Source: Cryobacterium flavum
GTDB taxonomy: Bacteria; Actinomycetota; Actinomycetes; Actinomycetales; Microbacteriaceae
DNA length: 64,000 nucleotides
Assembly: GCF_900103805.1 (NCBI RefSeq)
Contig: NZ_FNIB01000003.1
Coordinates: forward strand, 138,987-202,986
Direction: 5' to 3'
The notes below the pieces were generated by a model. The model saw nothing but the letters and a program-made list of their open reading frames with translations, was not told the DNA's origin and ran no database searches. This document shows positions 17,443 through 26,639 of the stretch, in pieces (positions within the stretch are counted from its first letter, which is position 1; each line of letters opens with the position of its first letter). The translations under genes were made by a program, and so were the position numbers.

Positions 17443-17610
17443 GCCGCCAGCGTAGCCTCCTCTCCCGGATTACGCCCGAGGATGCGTGCGGGTCGTCACG
17501 CCGACGCCCCAGCGGATTCTCGGCCGGCGATATTCGATGGACGACCGTTCGTCAAGCCCCCCAAACGGGATTTCTCGAATCCGACGACATTTTCGAGAGC
17601 TTGCGCTAGA

Positions 17611-17622
17611 ATTGTAAACAAT
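17611..17622. promoter_or_regulatory. ATTGT-N2-ACAAT operator, copy 1 (own regulator)
   Basis: ATTGTAAACAAT lies 80 bases upstream of the GntR-type regulator gene. It is one of seven such palindromes in 17.6-34.2 kb, and this one probably gives autoregulation. The GT-N2-AC core agrees with operators of the FadR branch of GntR regulators. Confidence 0.7.
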
Positions 17623-17701
17623 TGACAGACCGCTGAACTGCGTCACATCGTCAATGAAATTCTCATTCCATGCAATTCAGACATTCACCCAAGGAAGAAC
17701 T

Positions 17702-18391
17702 GTGAAGGGTATGCCCCAGCGATATTCATTGGAACCCGTCATCCAGGAATCCACCCCGTCGATCATCGCCCGCAAGCTTCGGTACGCGATCGCACACGGC
17801 GAGGTGGCTCCCGGGGCTCAACTGGGCGAGGCCGAACTCGCCCGCGAGCTCGGCGTCAGCCGGGGTCCGCTGCGCGAAGCGATGCAACGGCTGACCCAGG
17901 AGGGCCTGCTGGTCAGTATTCGCAACCGGGGCTTGTTTGTCATCGAAATGACGGATGCTGAGATTCGCGACATGTACGTGCTGCGCACCGCCATCGAATC
18001 GGCCGCCTGCAAGCTGCTCGTGCGCGCCGACCACGTCGCCGCCGGTGAAGACCTGCTGGCCAAGGTATCCGAGATGGAGAATGCGGCCGCCTCCGGCGAC
18101 CGCGCCGCCATGAGCGACGCCGACATGGCCTTCCACGAACACCTCGTCGCGTTGAGCGGCAGCCGCAGCCTCGCACGTATCCACAGCACGCTCATGACCG
18201 AGACGCGCATGTGCCTGACCGTGCTGCAGGACTCGTACCGGGTCACCGAGGAGTGGATCGCTGAGCATCGCGGCATCGCCGAGGCTGTGCTGGGCGGGGA
18301 TGGTCCGTTGGCCGAAAGCCGGTTGAGTGACCACGAAGACGATGCGCTGGCGCGACTGACTACCGAACCGGCATCTGTTTCGGTCGGTTGA
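17702..18391 (+). CDS. GntR/FCD-family transcriptional regulator of the catabolic island
   Basis: A protein of 229 residues. The N-terminal winged helix contains ARKLRYAIAHGEVAPGAQLG, ELARELGVSRGPLREAMQRL and VSIRNRGLFV, typical GntR. The C-terminal half is an all-helical FCD ligand domain with DMYVLRTAIESAACKLLV, a conserved MAFHEHLVALSGS (His) and a later EHRGIAEAVL (His), which in the family bind a metal and an organic acid. GTG at 17702 is preferred because AAGGA sits at 17691-17695. The matching palindromes at every transcription unit from 17.6 to 36 kb make it the likely local repressor. The ligand is unknown. Confidence 0.88.
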   Translation: MKGMPQRYSLEPVIQESTPSIIARKLRYAIAHGEVAPGAQLGEAELARELGVSRGPLREAMQRLTQEGLLVSIRNRGLFVIEMTDAEIRDMYVLRTAIESAACKLLVRADHVAAGEDLLAKVSEMENAAASGDRAAMSDADMAFHEHLVALSGSRSLARIHSTLMTETRMCLTVLQDSYRVTEEWIAEHRGIAEAVLGGDGPLAESRLSDHEDDALARLTTEPASVSVG

Positions 18392-18408
18392 GTCCGAAAC
18401 CGGCGCTG

Positions 18409-19644
18409 CTACGGGGTGACCTCGCCGACCAGCCGCAGGCAGAGCAGAGCATAGGCGCGGGCGGCGCAGACCAGTTCGGTGACGCTCACCGATTCATCGA
18501 TCTGGTGGGCCTGGTGGTTGAGGTCGCCAGGCCCGAACACGATCGTCGGAATGCCGAACTCGCGGTCGATGAAGCCGCCGTCGCAGGCGGCGCTCCACCC
18601 GCCGATCGGGCTTTCCCCGCCTCCCGCGTCTGCCGCTGCAGCGACGGTCTGGATTACGATCGGACTCTGGGCGCTGGTGCGAAAGCCGGGCATCTCCATG
18701 GTCACCTCGAAGGTCACGGTGATGCCAGCACGGTCGATGCCGGCCGCCGTGACCTGGGCGGCGAGGGCCGCCACGATCTGCTGCGGGTCTTCGCCCGGCA
18801 TGAGACGCCGATCGAGCCAGACCCGGCAGTCGGCCGCGACCATCGAGGTGCCGTCACCACCCTCGATGCGGCCGACGTTCCAACTGCCCGCGCCGAGCAG
18901 GTCATCCTGGTTCGCCTGCAGCCGTGCGTGATCGGCCAGAATGAGCGCAATGATCTTCGAGGCGGCGCTGATGGCATTGCGCCCATCGGCCGGGCGACCG
19001 GAGTGCGCGGACTTACCCTGCACGGTCAGCTCAATGTAGGCGTCGCCGCGGCAGGCGATGACGGTGTGCAGGTCGGTCGGTTCGGCGACCACGCAGGCCC
19101 TGTAGTGGCCGATACCACCGGCGGCTGACGCGGCCGCAGTCAGGGAGCGGATGCCGAGCCCCAGATCTTCCTCATCGACCGTGCAGAACAGGGCGGCCGG
19201 GCCGGCCAGGGTCACGTCGGCGCGCTTGATGGCGGCCAGGGCCAGCACGATGGCGGCCAGGCCGCCCTTCATGTCGGTGGACCCACGCCCGATCAGCCGG
19301 TCGCCGTGTCGCATCGGCACGAAGGGGTCGCGGCTCCAGCCCTCGCCGGCCGGGACGACGTCGGAGTGGCCGAGAAACATGAGGCCGGGCGCTGTTCCTC
19401 CCGTCAGGGTGGCCACGAGGTTGGGGCGCCCGGGGGCGACCTCGGTCACCCTCGTGCTGAGACCGTGCGCCGCGCAGGCGGCGCGCAGCACGCTCACCGT
19501 GTCGTTCTCGGTGCCGCCTGGGTTCTCCCCGGCCGCAGCGATGAGCGCGGAGGCGAGATCGACAATGCTCTGCTCGGTGATGAGGTCGAGTACACGGGAC
19601 TCGGTGTCGCTGAGCACGCCTTCAGTGGTCGTTGTGGTCATCAT
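18409..19644 (-). CDS. M20-family deacylase (ArgE/DapE-like)
   Basis: A protein of 411 residues with the M20 metal ligands in order: FLGHSDVVP (His), GRGSTDMKGG (Asp), CTVDEEDLG (catalytic Glu plus ligand Glu), VVAEPTD and NHQAHQIDE (His). The dimerisation domain contains LTVQGKSAHSGRP. The family hydrolyses N-acyl amino acids such as N-acetylornithine or succinyl-diaminopimelate. It is last in a minus-strand operon, six bases after an aminotransferase gene and downstream of a DoeA-like hydrolase. A fitting job would be removal of an acyl group from the ring-opened product. In known ectoine clusters that step uses the unrelated DoeB. Confidence 0.88.
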   Translation of the reverse strand: MMTTTTTEGVLSDTESRVLDLITEQSIVDLASALIAAAGENPGGTENDTVSVLRAACAAHGLSTRVTEVAPGRPNLVATLTGGTAPGLMFLGHSDVVPAGEGWSRDPFVPMRHGDRLIGRGSTDMKGGLAAIVLALAAIKRADVTLAGPAALFCTVDEEDLGLGIRSLTAAASAAGGIGHYRACVVAEPTDLHTVIACRGDAYIELTVQGKSAHSGRPADGRNAISAASKIIALILADHARLQANQDDLLGAGSWNVGRIEGGDGTSMVAADCRVWLDRRLMPGEDPQQIVAALAAQVTAAGIDRAGITVTFEVTMEMPGFRTSAQSPIVIQTVAAAADAGGGESPIGGWSAACDGGFIDREFGIPTIVFGPGDLNHQAHQIDESVSVTELVCAARAYALLCLRLVGEVTP

Positions 19645-19650
19645 CGGTTC

Positions 19651-20877
19651 TCAGAGTAGATCGGTCTCGCGCGCGGCGCTGGCACGGTCGAGGGCCCGGG
19701 TGAGGCGAATGACGCCTTCCTCGGTGCGCTCGGGGCTGGTCGACGCGAAGCACAGGCGCAGGGCGTCATCGAACCGGCCGCTCGGCGACAGGGCCGGCCC
19801 CGGAATGAAGGCGACGCCCTCGGCCAGGGCCGTTTTGAACAGCGCCTGGGTGGAGGTGGCGGCATCCGCTCCCTGCAGGGTGAGCCAGAGAAAGAAGCCG
19901 CCCTCGGGGTCGGTCATCGTGACGCGATCGCCGAGGTGGCGGCGCAGGCTGGCCTGCATCGCCTCCTTACGGGCGCGGTATTCGATGCGCAGAAAATCGA
20001 GGTGGGCATCGAGGCTGCCGCGGCGGATGAACTCGGTGAGAATGTGCTGGCCGGGAATGTTGGTGCAGGTATCCATGGTCTGCTTGGCGTTGATGACCAG
20101 CTGGCGCACGGCGGGGTCGGTGTCGACCCAGCCCACCCGCAGACCGGGCGCGAGAATCTTGGAGAAGGTGCGCACCGAGAACAGCAGCGGGTCGTTCGGG
20201 CTGAGCGTCTGAAAGTTAGGAATGTCGGTGCCAGCAAAGCGGAGCAGGCCGTAGGGGTCGTCGTCGATGATGACGGCATTCCACTGGTGCGCGAGCTCGA
20301 TCAAGAGTTCACGGCGGGCCAGCGACAGGGTGGTGCCAGACGGGTTTTGAAAGTTGGGGATGACGTAGATGGCCTTGGGCGTGCCACCGGCCCGGGCGAC
20401 CAGCCCGGGCAGCGCCTCGACGATAAGACCGTTCTCGTCGATCGGCGCTTCGAGCAGTTCGGCGCCGTAGCTCAGCGCGGTCGCCGACCCGTTGGTATAG
20501 GTGGGGGACTCGACGATCACGAGGTCACCCGGGTCGACGAAAATCTTGCAGGCCAGGTCGAGGCCCTGCATTCCGCCGGTGGTGATGGTGATGCGCTCGG
20601 CGCTGGTCGGGTCAGGCGTGGTCGACAGGTAGTCGACGAGGTTCGACAGCAGACCGGGCTCACCCTCGGTGGCGCCATAGGTGAAGGAACTGTGATCGAA
20701 GCGGCTCGCGGCGATCTCACGGAACGCCTCAAGGGGTACTGCATCGTCGGCGGGGGAGCCCATGGCAAAGCGCACGATGTCGTGTTCCTGGGCGGCGAGC
20801 AGCGAGGTGCTGGAGTCGATCACCGACCCGATCAGGTTTTCGGCACGGCGGGCGAGGGGCATGGTGGAACTTTTCAT
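19651..20877 (-). CDS. PLP-dependent aminotransferase, class I/II
   Basis: A protein of 408 residues, fold-type I. It resembles the 2-aminoadipate/MocR-type aminotransferase group, with GGMQGLDLACKIFVDPGD, VIPNFQNPSGTTLS, IIDDDPYGLLRF and the PLP lysine in RTFSKILAPGLRVGW. There is no N-terminal winged helix, so this is the enzyme and not a MocR regulator. Middle gene of the M24 - aminotransferase - M20 unit, with short spacers of 43 and 6 bases. It probably transaminates an amino acid intermediate. The substrate cannot be read from sequence. Confidence 0.88.
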   Translation of the reverse strand: MKSSTMPLARRAENLIGSVIDSSTSLLAAQEHDIVRFAMGSPADDAVPLEAFREIAASRFDHSSFTYGATEGEPGLLSNLVDYLSTTPDPTSAERITITTGGMQGLDLACKIFVDPGDLVIVESPTYTNGSATALSYGAELLEAPIDENGLIVEALPGLVARAGGTPKAIYVIPNFQNPSGTTLSLARRELLIELAHQWNAVIIDDDPYGLLRFAGTDIPNFQTLSPNDPLLFSVRTFSKILAPGLRVGWVDTDPAVRQLVINAKQTMDTCTNIPGQHILTEFIRRGSLDAHLDFLRIEYRARKEAMQASLRRHLGDRVTMTDPEGGFFLWLTLQGADAATSTQALFKTALAEGVAFIPGPALSPSGRFDDALRLCFASTSPERTEEGVIRLTRALDRASAARETDLL

Positions 20878-20920
20878 CGGATATCGCAGTTCATCGAGCG
20901 TCGGTGTTGCGTGTTCGGGG

Positions 20921-22093
20921 TTAGGAATGGGAAGTGAGAAGGCGCCGGGGAAAGCTGGTGAAGGTCTCCACGCCGGTCGCGGTGACCCGAATGGATTCGC
21001 TGAGCTCGCAGCCGAAGTTCTCCATCCACATGCCGCCGATCAGATGGAAGGTCATGTTCTCCTGCAGCACGGTGTCGTCTTCGCCGCGCAGGCTCACGGT
21101 GCGTTCGCCCCAGTCCGGCGGGTAGGCCAGGCCGATGGAATAGCCGATCCGGGAGGGTTTCTCGAGTCCATACCGAGCGAGCGTCACATTCCACGCCTCG
21201 GCAAGGTCGCGGGTACCGACGCCGGGGCGTACGAGGTCGAGCACGGAGCTGAGTCCGTCGTTGATGGCGTCGGCGAGCCGGGCGAGTTGGTCACTCGGCT
21301 GCCCAAGAACGATCGTGCGCGCCATCGGCACGTGGTAGCGGTGATGGGCACCGGCCAGCTCAACGATCACGGCCTGGCCGTCCTCAAACGGCTGGTCGTT
21401 CCAGGTGAGGTGGGGCGTGTCGGCCTCCACCCCGGTGGGGAGCATCGGCACGATCGCGGTGTAGTCCCCGCCGATTTCGGGGGTGCCCGCGATCTGAGCC
21501 TGGGAGATGGCGGCGGCGGCATCGCACTGGCGCACGCCGACTCTTACGTGTTCCACCGCGGCGGTCATGGCCGACTCGGCGACTCTCGCGGCGAGCCTCA
21601 TCTGCGCGATCTCGGCATCCGTTTTGATGACGCGCACCCAATTGACCAACTCGACCGCATCGACGAAGGTCCATTCGGGCAGACCGGTTTCGAGGGCGCG
21701 ATACGCCTTGGGAGAGAAGAACTGCGAGTCCATCTCGAGGCCGACCCGATTCGGTTCGACCAGGCCGCGCGCGCGCAGGGCGTCCGCGACCCAGTCGAAG
21801 GGGTGTAGGTGCGGGCGGTGCACGAAACTTTCGGGGTAGCCGATCATGTTGTCCGGCGGCAGCCAGGCGGTGCGAAAGGCGCCCTGGGCATCCATCGCCC
21901 GCAGAAAGAACAGCAGGTCGCCGGTCAGCGGAACAAATAGTACCTGCGGGGTGTAAAACGACCAGGCGTTGTAGCCGGTGAGATAGTTCAGGTTGGCCGG
22001 GTCGGTGACCAACAGGCTGGAGAGCCCCTGGGCCTCCATTCGGCGGCGCACATTGGCTAGTCGTTCGGCATACTCGCTGCTGGTGAAGAGCAC
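20921..22093 (-). CDS. M24-family hydrolase resembling ectoine hydrolase DoeA/EutD
   Basis: A protein of 390 residues with a creatinase-like N-terminal domain (LNYLTGYNAWSFYTPQ, RAMDAQGAFRTAWLP) and a pita-bread M24 domain (GGDYTAIVPMLPTG, HLTWNDQPF, GYSIGLAYPPDWGERTVSLR). These blocks agree, as I remember them, with ectoine hydrolase DoeA, which opens the tetrahydropyrimidine ring of ectoine to N-acetyl-diaminobutyrate. Classic M24 metal ligands look only partly kept, which also fits creatinase/DoeA-type enzymes. First gene behind the palindrome at 22119. A proline-peptidase function is less likely given the neighbours. Confidence 0.8.
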   Translation of the reverse strand: MLFTSSEYAERLANVRRRMEAQGLSSLLVTDPANLNYLTGYNAWSFYTPQVLFVPLTGDLLFFLRAMDAQGAFRTAWLPPDNMIGYPESFVHRPHLHPFDWVADALRARGLVEPNRVGLEMDSQFFSPKAYRALETGLPEWTFVDAVELVNWVRVIKTDAEIAQMRLAARVAESAMTAAVEHVRVGVRQCDAAAAISQAQIAGTPEIGGDYTAIVPMLPTGVEADTPHLTWNDQPFEDGQAVIVELAGAHHRYHVPMARTIVLGQPSDQLARLADAINDGLSSVLDLVRPGVGTRDLAEAWNVTLARYGLEKPSRIGYSIGLAYPPDWGERTVSLRGEDDTVLQENMTFHLIGGMWMENFGCELSESIRVTATGVETFTSFPRRLLTSHS

Positions 22094-22118
22094 GGGATCC
22101 CTTACATCGGTATTGCCT

Positions 22119-22130
22119 ATTGTTTACAAT
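22119..22130. promoter_or_regulatory. ATTGT-N2-ACAAT operator, copy 2
   Basis: ATTGTTTACAAT is centred about 30 bases upstream of the M24 hydrolase start (22093), inside the long minus-strand operon. It suggests an internal promoter for the M24 - aminotransferase - M20 genes. Confidence 0.75.
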
Positions 22131-22172
22131 CTACAGCCTGGGAGTGCTGGGGGCAAGGCCCAGGGAGGCCGG

Positions 22173-23657
22173 TCAGCGCGGGATCGCGAGGTACTTGTAC
22201 TCGAGGTACTCGTCGATACCAAGCTTGCCGCCCTCGCGGCCCAGGCCGGATTGCTTGACCCCGCCGAACGGGGCGAACGGGTTGGACACCATGCCGGTGT
22301 TGAGCCCGAGCATTCCCACCTCGAGGTCTTCGCCGAGGCGAAAGGCCCGGTTGATGTCCTGAGTATAGAGGTAGCCCACCAGGCCCCAGGGCGTGTTGTT
22401 GGCGAGTTCTACCGCCTCATCTTCGGTGTCGAACGGCACCACCGGGGCAACCGGGCCGAAGATCTCGGTGTTCATGAGGAGCGAGTCGGGGCTGACGTTT
22501 CCGAGCACGGTGGGCTGGTAGAAATAGCCGGCGCCGCCCTCACGCGAGCCGCCGACCACAACGGATGCCCCGCGCGCCACCGCGTCATCGACCAGGCCCT
22601 GCACCTTCAGCAGTGCCTTCTCCTCGATCAGTGGGCCGACGTTCACGCCGTCGGCAGCGCCATCACCGACGCTGAGCTCGCTCATGCGCTGGGCCAGTTT
22701 CGCGGCGAACTCGGTCGCCACGGACCGGTGCACGAACATGCGGTTCGCGGCGGTGCAGGCCTCACCCATGTTGCGCATCTTGGCGACCATCGCTCCATCG
22801 ACGGCCCGGTCGAGGTCGGCGTCGGCGCAGACGATAAACGGGGCGTTTCCGCCGAGCTCCATCGAGGAGCGCATGACGTTGCGGCTGGCCTGCTCCAGCA
22901 GCAGCTTGCCGACGGCGGTGGAGCCGGTGAAGCTCACCTTGCGGGCGATGCCGCTGTCCATCCACGGTTCGACGACGCTGCCGGCCTTCGACGTGGTGAC
23001 GACGTTCAGTACCCCGGCCGGAAGGCCGGCCTCCACCAGAATGTCAACGAGAGCGAGCGAGGTGAGCGGTGTGAGTTCGGCCGGCTTGAACACGATCGTG
23101 CAGCCGGCGGCGATGGCCGGGCCGATCTTGCGGGTGCCCATGGCGAGCGGAAAGTTCCACGGGGTGACGAGTACGCAGGGCCCGACCGGTTCGCGGGTCA
23201 CCAGGATGCGGTGCTTGCCGTCGCCGGTGATCGTGTGGTCGCCGCCGACGCGCACGGCTTCCTCGGAGAACCAGCGAAAGAACTCCGCGGCGTAGGCGAC
23301 CTCGCCGCGTGCATCGGCGAGCGGCTTGCCCATCTCGGAGGTGATGACGAGGGCGAGCTCTTCCTGCCGGCTCATCAGCAGGTCGTAGGCGCGGCGCAGA
23401 ATCTCGCTGCGCGAACGCGGCGAGGTCTTGCCCCAGGCCTTCTGGGCGCGACCGGCCGCCTGGATGGCGAGATCAGCATCCGCTGGGCCGCCGTCAGCGA
23501 CGTGGGCGAGCACGACGCTGGTGGCAGGGTTTTCGACGGCGAAGGTCGCCCCGGACAGAGCGGGCCTCCAGGCACCGTCGATGAACAACCCGGTGTTGAT
23601 CGTGGCGATGATCGTGGCCGCGTCGAGAGCGACCGGGAGTGTTGCGGTGGGGGTCAT
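22173..23657 (-). CDS. NAD(P)-dependent aldehyde dehydrogenase (succinate-semialdehyde dehydrogenase-like)
   Basis: A protein of 494 residues of the ALDH superfamily. It has TPWNFPLAMGTRKIGPA, the cofactor-loop SFTGSTAVGKLLLEQA, the catalytic Glu in SMELGGNAPFIV and the catalytic Cys in GEACTAANR, close to GabD-type succinate-semialdehyde dehydrogenases. In this context the aldehyde from the class III aminotransferase is the likely substrate: succinate semialdehyde, or aspartate semialdehyde in an ectoine pathway (DoeC role). The start overlaps the stop of the upstream FAD/Fe-S gene by four bases, indicating translational coupling. Confidence 0.9.
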   Translation of the reverse strand: MTPTATLPVALDAATIIATINTGLFIDGAWRPALSGATFAVENPATSVVLAHVADGGPADADLAIQAAGRAQKAWGKTSPRSRSEILRRAYDLLMSRQEELALVITSEMGKPLADARGEVAYAAEFFRWFSEEAVRVGGDHTITGDGKHRILVTREPVGPCVLVTPWNFPLAMGTRKIGPAIAAGCTIVFKPAELTPLTSLALVDILVEAGLPAGVLNVVTTSKAGSVVEPWMDSGIARKVSFTGSTAVGKLLLEQASRNVMRSSMELGGNAPFIVCADADLDRAVDGAMVAKMRNMGEACTAANRMFVHRSVATEFAAKLAQRMSELSVGDGAADGVNVGPLIEEKALLKVQGLVDDAVARGASVVVGGSREGGAGYFYQPTVLGNVSPDSLLMNTEIFGPVAPVVPFDTEDEAVELANNTPWGLVGYLYTQDINRAFRLGEDLEVGMLGLNTGMVSNPFAPFGGVKQSGLGREGGKLGIDEYLEYKYLAIPR

Positions 23658-26605
23658 GGGGTGTCCTTTGGTTGAGTGCTAGCGGTGCGTGCGGGGTCAA
23701 GGAGTTGGGCGAGATGGTGGGTCTGACGATTCGGGTCGAGCTGCTGCACCTGCATGTGGCAGCTGAACCCGTCGGTCAGCACGGCCTGTTGCGGCGGCAG
23801 TGCGCGTAGTGCTGGCGCCAGGGCCTGCTCGGCGACGGTCATGCTGAGCTCGTAGTGATCTTTCTCGAAGCCGAAGTTGCCGGCCACGCCGCAGCATCCG
23901 GTCGCCTCCAGCACGTCACGAATACCGACCGCGGTCAGGGCCGCTTTCTGAGCGTTCGCGCCGAAGACCGAGTACTCGTGGCAGTGTGCCTGCACGGTGA
24001 CGCTGTTCGGAGCCTGGCCGCCGGCCCAGGTGGGCTGCCAGCCGCCGGCGGCCAGTTCGGTCACGGCGCCGGCGAAACTGCGGATGCGCTTCGACACCCG
24101 GCGGGCGGCGGCGGTGGGCACGAGTTCGGGCAGGTCCTTGCGCAGGGCGGCCGCGCAGCTGGGCTCGAGCACGACGATCGGCCGGTCGGTGCCATCGTCG
24201 AGCGCGGCGGCGACGTTGGTGAGCAGGCGGCGGGCGGTGGACAACTGGCCGGTGGAGATCCAGGTGAGGCCGCAGCAGGCCTCGGCCGAGCACTCAACGG
24301 TTTTGCCGGCCGATTGCAGCACCCGCTGGGCTGAGCCGGCGACGTCGGGGCGAAAACCGCGGGTGAAGGTGTCGACGAACAGCACGACGTCGGCCGGGCC
24401 CGTGCTGGCCTGCCGTGACAGGGACGGTGAAAGCGTGCGGCGCCAGGCGGATGCCGCGTGGAACCGCGGCAGGCGCCGCTTGGTCGTGACGCCGCCGAGT
24501 CGGGCAATGAGCGTGCCGAGCGGACTGCTCAGCACGAGGTTCACCAGCGGCGCCATCAGCCCGGTCAGTTTCAGCCAACGCGGCAGCCAGCCGAGCGAGT
24601 AGTGCGAGATGGGCCGCAGCCGTCCCTCGTAGTAGTGGTCGAAGAACTCGGATTTGTAGGTGGCCATGTCGACGCCGGCCGGGCAGTCGCTCGAGCAGGC
24701 CTTGCACGACAGGCAGAGGTCGAGAGCCTCGCGCACGTCCTCGGAACGCCAGCCCGCCTGCACGGTGTCGGAGCCGCGAATCATATCCTGGAGCACGCGG
24801 GCCCGGCCGCGGGTGGAATCCTTCTCGTCGCCGGTGGCCCGGTAGCTCGGGCACATGACTCCGCCGGCGTCGCTCCGGCAGCGACCGATGCCGACGCAGC
24901 TCTGCACGGCGTGACTGAACGGGTCGAGCCCAGAGCCGGCCTCAGATCCGTGCTGACCGACCGGGGTGAGATCGAAGCTCGTACGCCAGGCCCGGTTCGG
25001 CACGTCCGTGAGGGCCAGGTGCTCAACCGTTGGTTCCGGGGCGACGATTGAGCCGGGGTTGAGCAGCTGGTTCGGGTCCCAGAGTGCCTTGAATTGGGCA
25101 AACGCGCCCATCATGGCCGGGGAGTACATCAGTGGCAGCAGAGCCGAGCGGGAACGCCCGTCGCCGTGCTCGCCCGAGATGGAGCCGCCGTGCCGCACCA
25201 CGAGTTCGGCGGCGGCGCGGGTGAAGTCGTCCATGATCTGGCGACCTTCGGCGCTGCGCAGGTCGAAGGTGAGGCGCACGTGCATGCAGCCGGCGCCGAA
25301 GTGCCCGTAGATGACGCCGGTCAGGTCGAACTGCGCCATCAGGTTGCGAAAGTCTTCCAGGTATGCGGCGAGATTCTCCGGGGCGACGGCGGAGTCTTCC
25401 CAGCCGGGCCAGGATTCCCCGCCGCTCGCGAGCCGGGCCGACAGGCCGGCGCCGTCTTCACGTACCCGCCAGAGGGAGGCACGTTCGGCGAGGTCCGGCA
25501 CGGCGCGGCCGGCCCGCATCCGCCCATTTTCCCGCAGTCGTGCCAGCAACTTCTCGCCCTCGGCCGCGACGGCGACCGGGTCGTCGCCGTCGATATCGAT
25601 GTAGAGCCAGGCCTTGCCAGCCGGCAGTCCCTGCACCGAGTCCAGGCCCCGACGGGCCTGCATGGTCTGCACGATCGCCTCGTCGATGCCCTCGATGGCG
25701 GCGGGGGAGAACGCGAGAATGGTGGGCACGTCGCGGGCGGCGTCGACGACATCGTCGTAGCCGAGGCTCAGCAGCAGGGCGGCCTGCGGTTGGGGTACGA
25801 GCTGCACGGTCGCTGCGACGACGATGGCGCAGGTTCCCTCGCTGCCGACGAGGGAGCGGGCCACGTCGAAGCCGTGCTCGGGCAGCAGATGCGAGAGGTG
25901 ATAGCCCGACACCTGCCGGGCGATCTGGCCGAGTTCGAGCCGAAATTCCGTCAGATGGTCGGCGGCCAACTGCCGCAGCCCAGCGGTGAGGGTCGAGGCG
26001 AGCGTGACGGCGGCGGCATCCGCTTGATCGGTGGCCTGCAGGCCGGTGCGCGTGGCGGTCAAGCGGATGCCGGCTGTCGTCACCAAGTCGAGCGCGAGCA
26101 CGTGGTCGGAGGTGCGCCCGTGCCGTACCGAGTGATTGCCGCAGGCGTCGTTGCCGATCGCTCCGCCGATCGTGGCGCGGGTGCGACTGGACGGGTCGGG
26201 CGCGAAAGTCAGCGTGCCGTTGGATGAGGCCGCGACCTCGCGTTGCAGGGTGGAAAGGATGACTCCGGCGTCGACCACGGCCGTCCGCGCGGCCAGGTCG
26301 ATGGAGTGAATGCTGTTGAGGTAGCGGGAGAAGTCGAGCACGATTCCCGCCCCGACGGCATTTCCGGCCATCGAGGTGCCGCCGCCGCGGCTGACCAGCG
26401 GAATGCCCTGCTCACTTGCGAACCGGGCGACCGCCACCACGTCAGCCACACTGCGCGGAAAGATCACGGCGACCGGCGCGACCCGATAGTTGCTGGCGTC
26501 GTAGCTGTACTCGCTCAGGCGGCGGGGCGCCGTGTCCACCTCGATTCCGCCGTCCCGCAGCGAGCGGAATCGATCGGAAGTCAGCGTGAGTGGCATCTGG
26601 GGCAT
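23654..26605 (-). CDS. FAD-linked oxidase/Fe-S protein fusion (D-2-hydroxyglutarate/D-lactate dehydrogenase-like)
   Basis: A 983-residue fusion. The N-terminal 480 residues form a PCMH-type FAD domain (VSRGGGTSMAGNAVGAGIVL, GNDACGNHSVRHGRTSDHVL) and FAD-oxidase C-domain (HFGAGCMHVRL, SGEHGDGRSR). The rest is a GlpC/HdrD-like part with two 4Fe-4S clusters (CVGIGRCRSDAGGVMCPSY and CLSCKACSSDCPAGVD) and CCG-type motifs (EACCGLTW, ATGCCGVAGNFG). The layout matches E. coli YdiJ-type D-2-hydroxyglutarate dehydrogenases, which pass electrons to the respiratory chain. With the D-2-hydroxyacid dehydrogenase at 28.1 kb it may interconvert a 2-hydroxy and a 2-oxo acid. It overlaps the aldehyde dehydrogenase gene by four bases. 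Confidence 0.88.
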   Translation of the reverse strand: MPQMPLTLTSDRFRSLRDGGIEVDTAPRRLSEYSYDASNYRVAPVAVIFPRSVADVVAVARFASEQGIPLVSRGGGTSMAGNAVGAGIVLDFSRYLNSIHSIDLAARTAVVDAGVILSTLQREVAASSNGTLTFAPDPSSRTRATIGGAIGNDACGNHSVRHGRTSDHVLALDLVTTAGIRLTATRTGLQATDQADAAAVTLASTLTAGLRQLAADHLTEFRLELGQIARQVSGYHLSHLLPEHGFDVARSLVGSEGTCAIVVAATVQLVPQPQAALLLSLGYDDVVDAARDVPTILAFSPAAIEGIDEAIVQTMQARRGLDSVQGLPAGKAWLYIDIDGDDPVAVAAEGEKLLARLRENGRMRAGRAVPDLAERASLWRVREDGAGLSARLASGGESWPGWEDSAVAPENLAAYLEDFRNLMAQFDLTGVIYGHFGAGCMHVRLTFDLRSAEGRQIMDDFTRAAAELVVRHGGSISGEHGDGRSRSALLPLMYSPAMMGAFAQFKALWDPNQLLNPGSIVAPEPTVEHLALTDVPNRAWRTSFDLTPVGQHGSEAGSGLDPFSHAVQSCVGIGRCRSDAGGVMCPSYRATGDEKDSTRGRARVLQDMIRGSDTVQAGWRSEDVREALDLCLSCKACSSDCPAGVDMATYKSEFFDHYYEGRLRPISHYSLGWLPRWLKLTGLMAPLVNLVLSSPLGTLIARLGGVTTKRRLPRFHAASAWRRTLSPSLSRQASTGPADVVLFVDTFTRGFRPDVAGSAQRVLQSAGKTVECSAEACCGLTWISTGQLSTARRLLTNVAAALDDGTDRPIVVLEPSCAAALRKDLPELVPTAAARRVSKRIRSFAGAVTELAAGGWQPTWAGGQAPNSVTVQAHCHEYSVFGANAQKAALTAVGIRDVLEATGCCGVAGNFGFEKDHYELSMTVAEQALAPALRALPPQQAVLTDGFSCHMQVQQLDPNRQTHHLAQLLDPARTASTQPKDTP

Positions 26606-26639
26606 TGGGCGAGGCTATCGGGTGGGTTTGTGCGGGCGT

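Noticed and set aside
19651-20877. Class I/II aminotransferase as a MocR-type (EnuR-like) regulator
   Set aside because: The N-terminal winged-helix domain of MocR proteins is missing. It is an enzyme.
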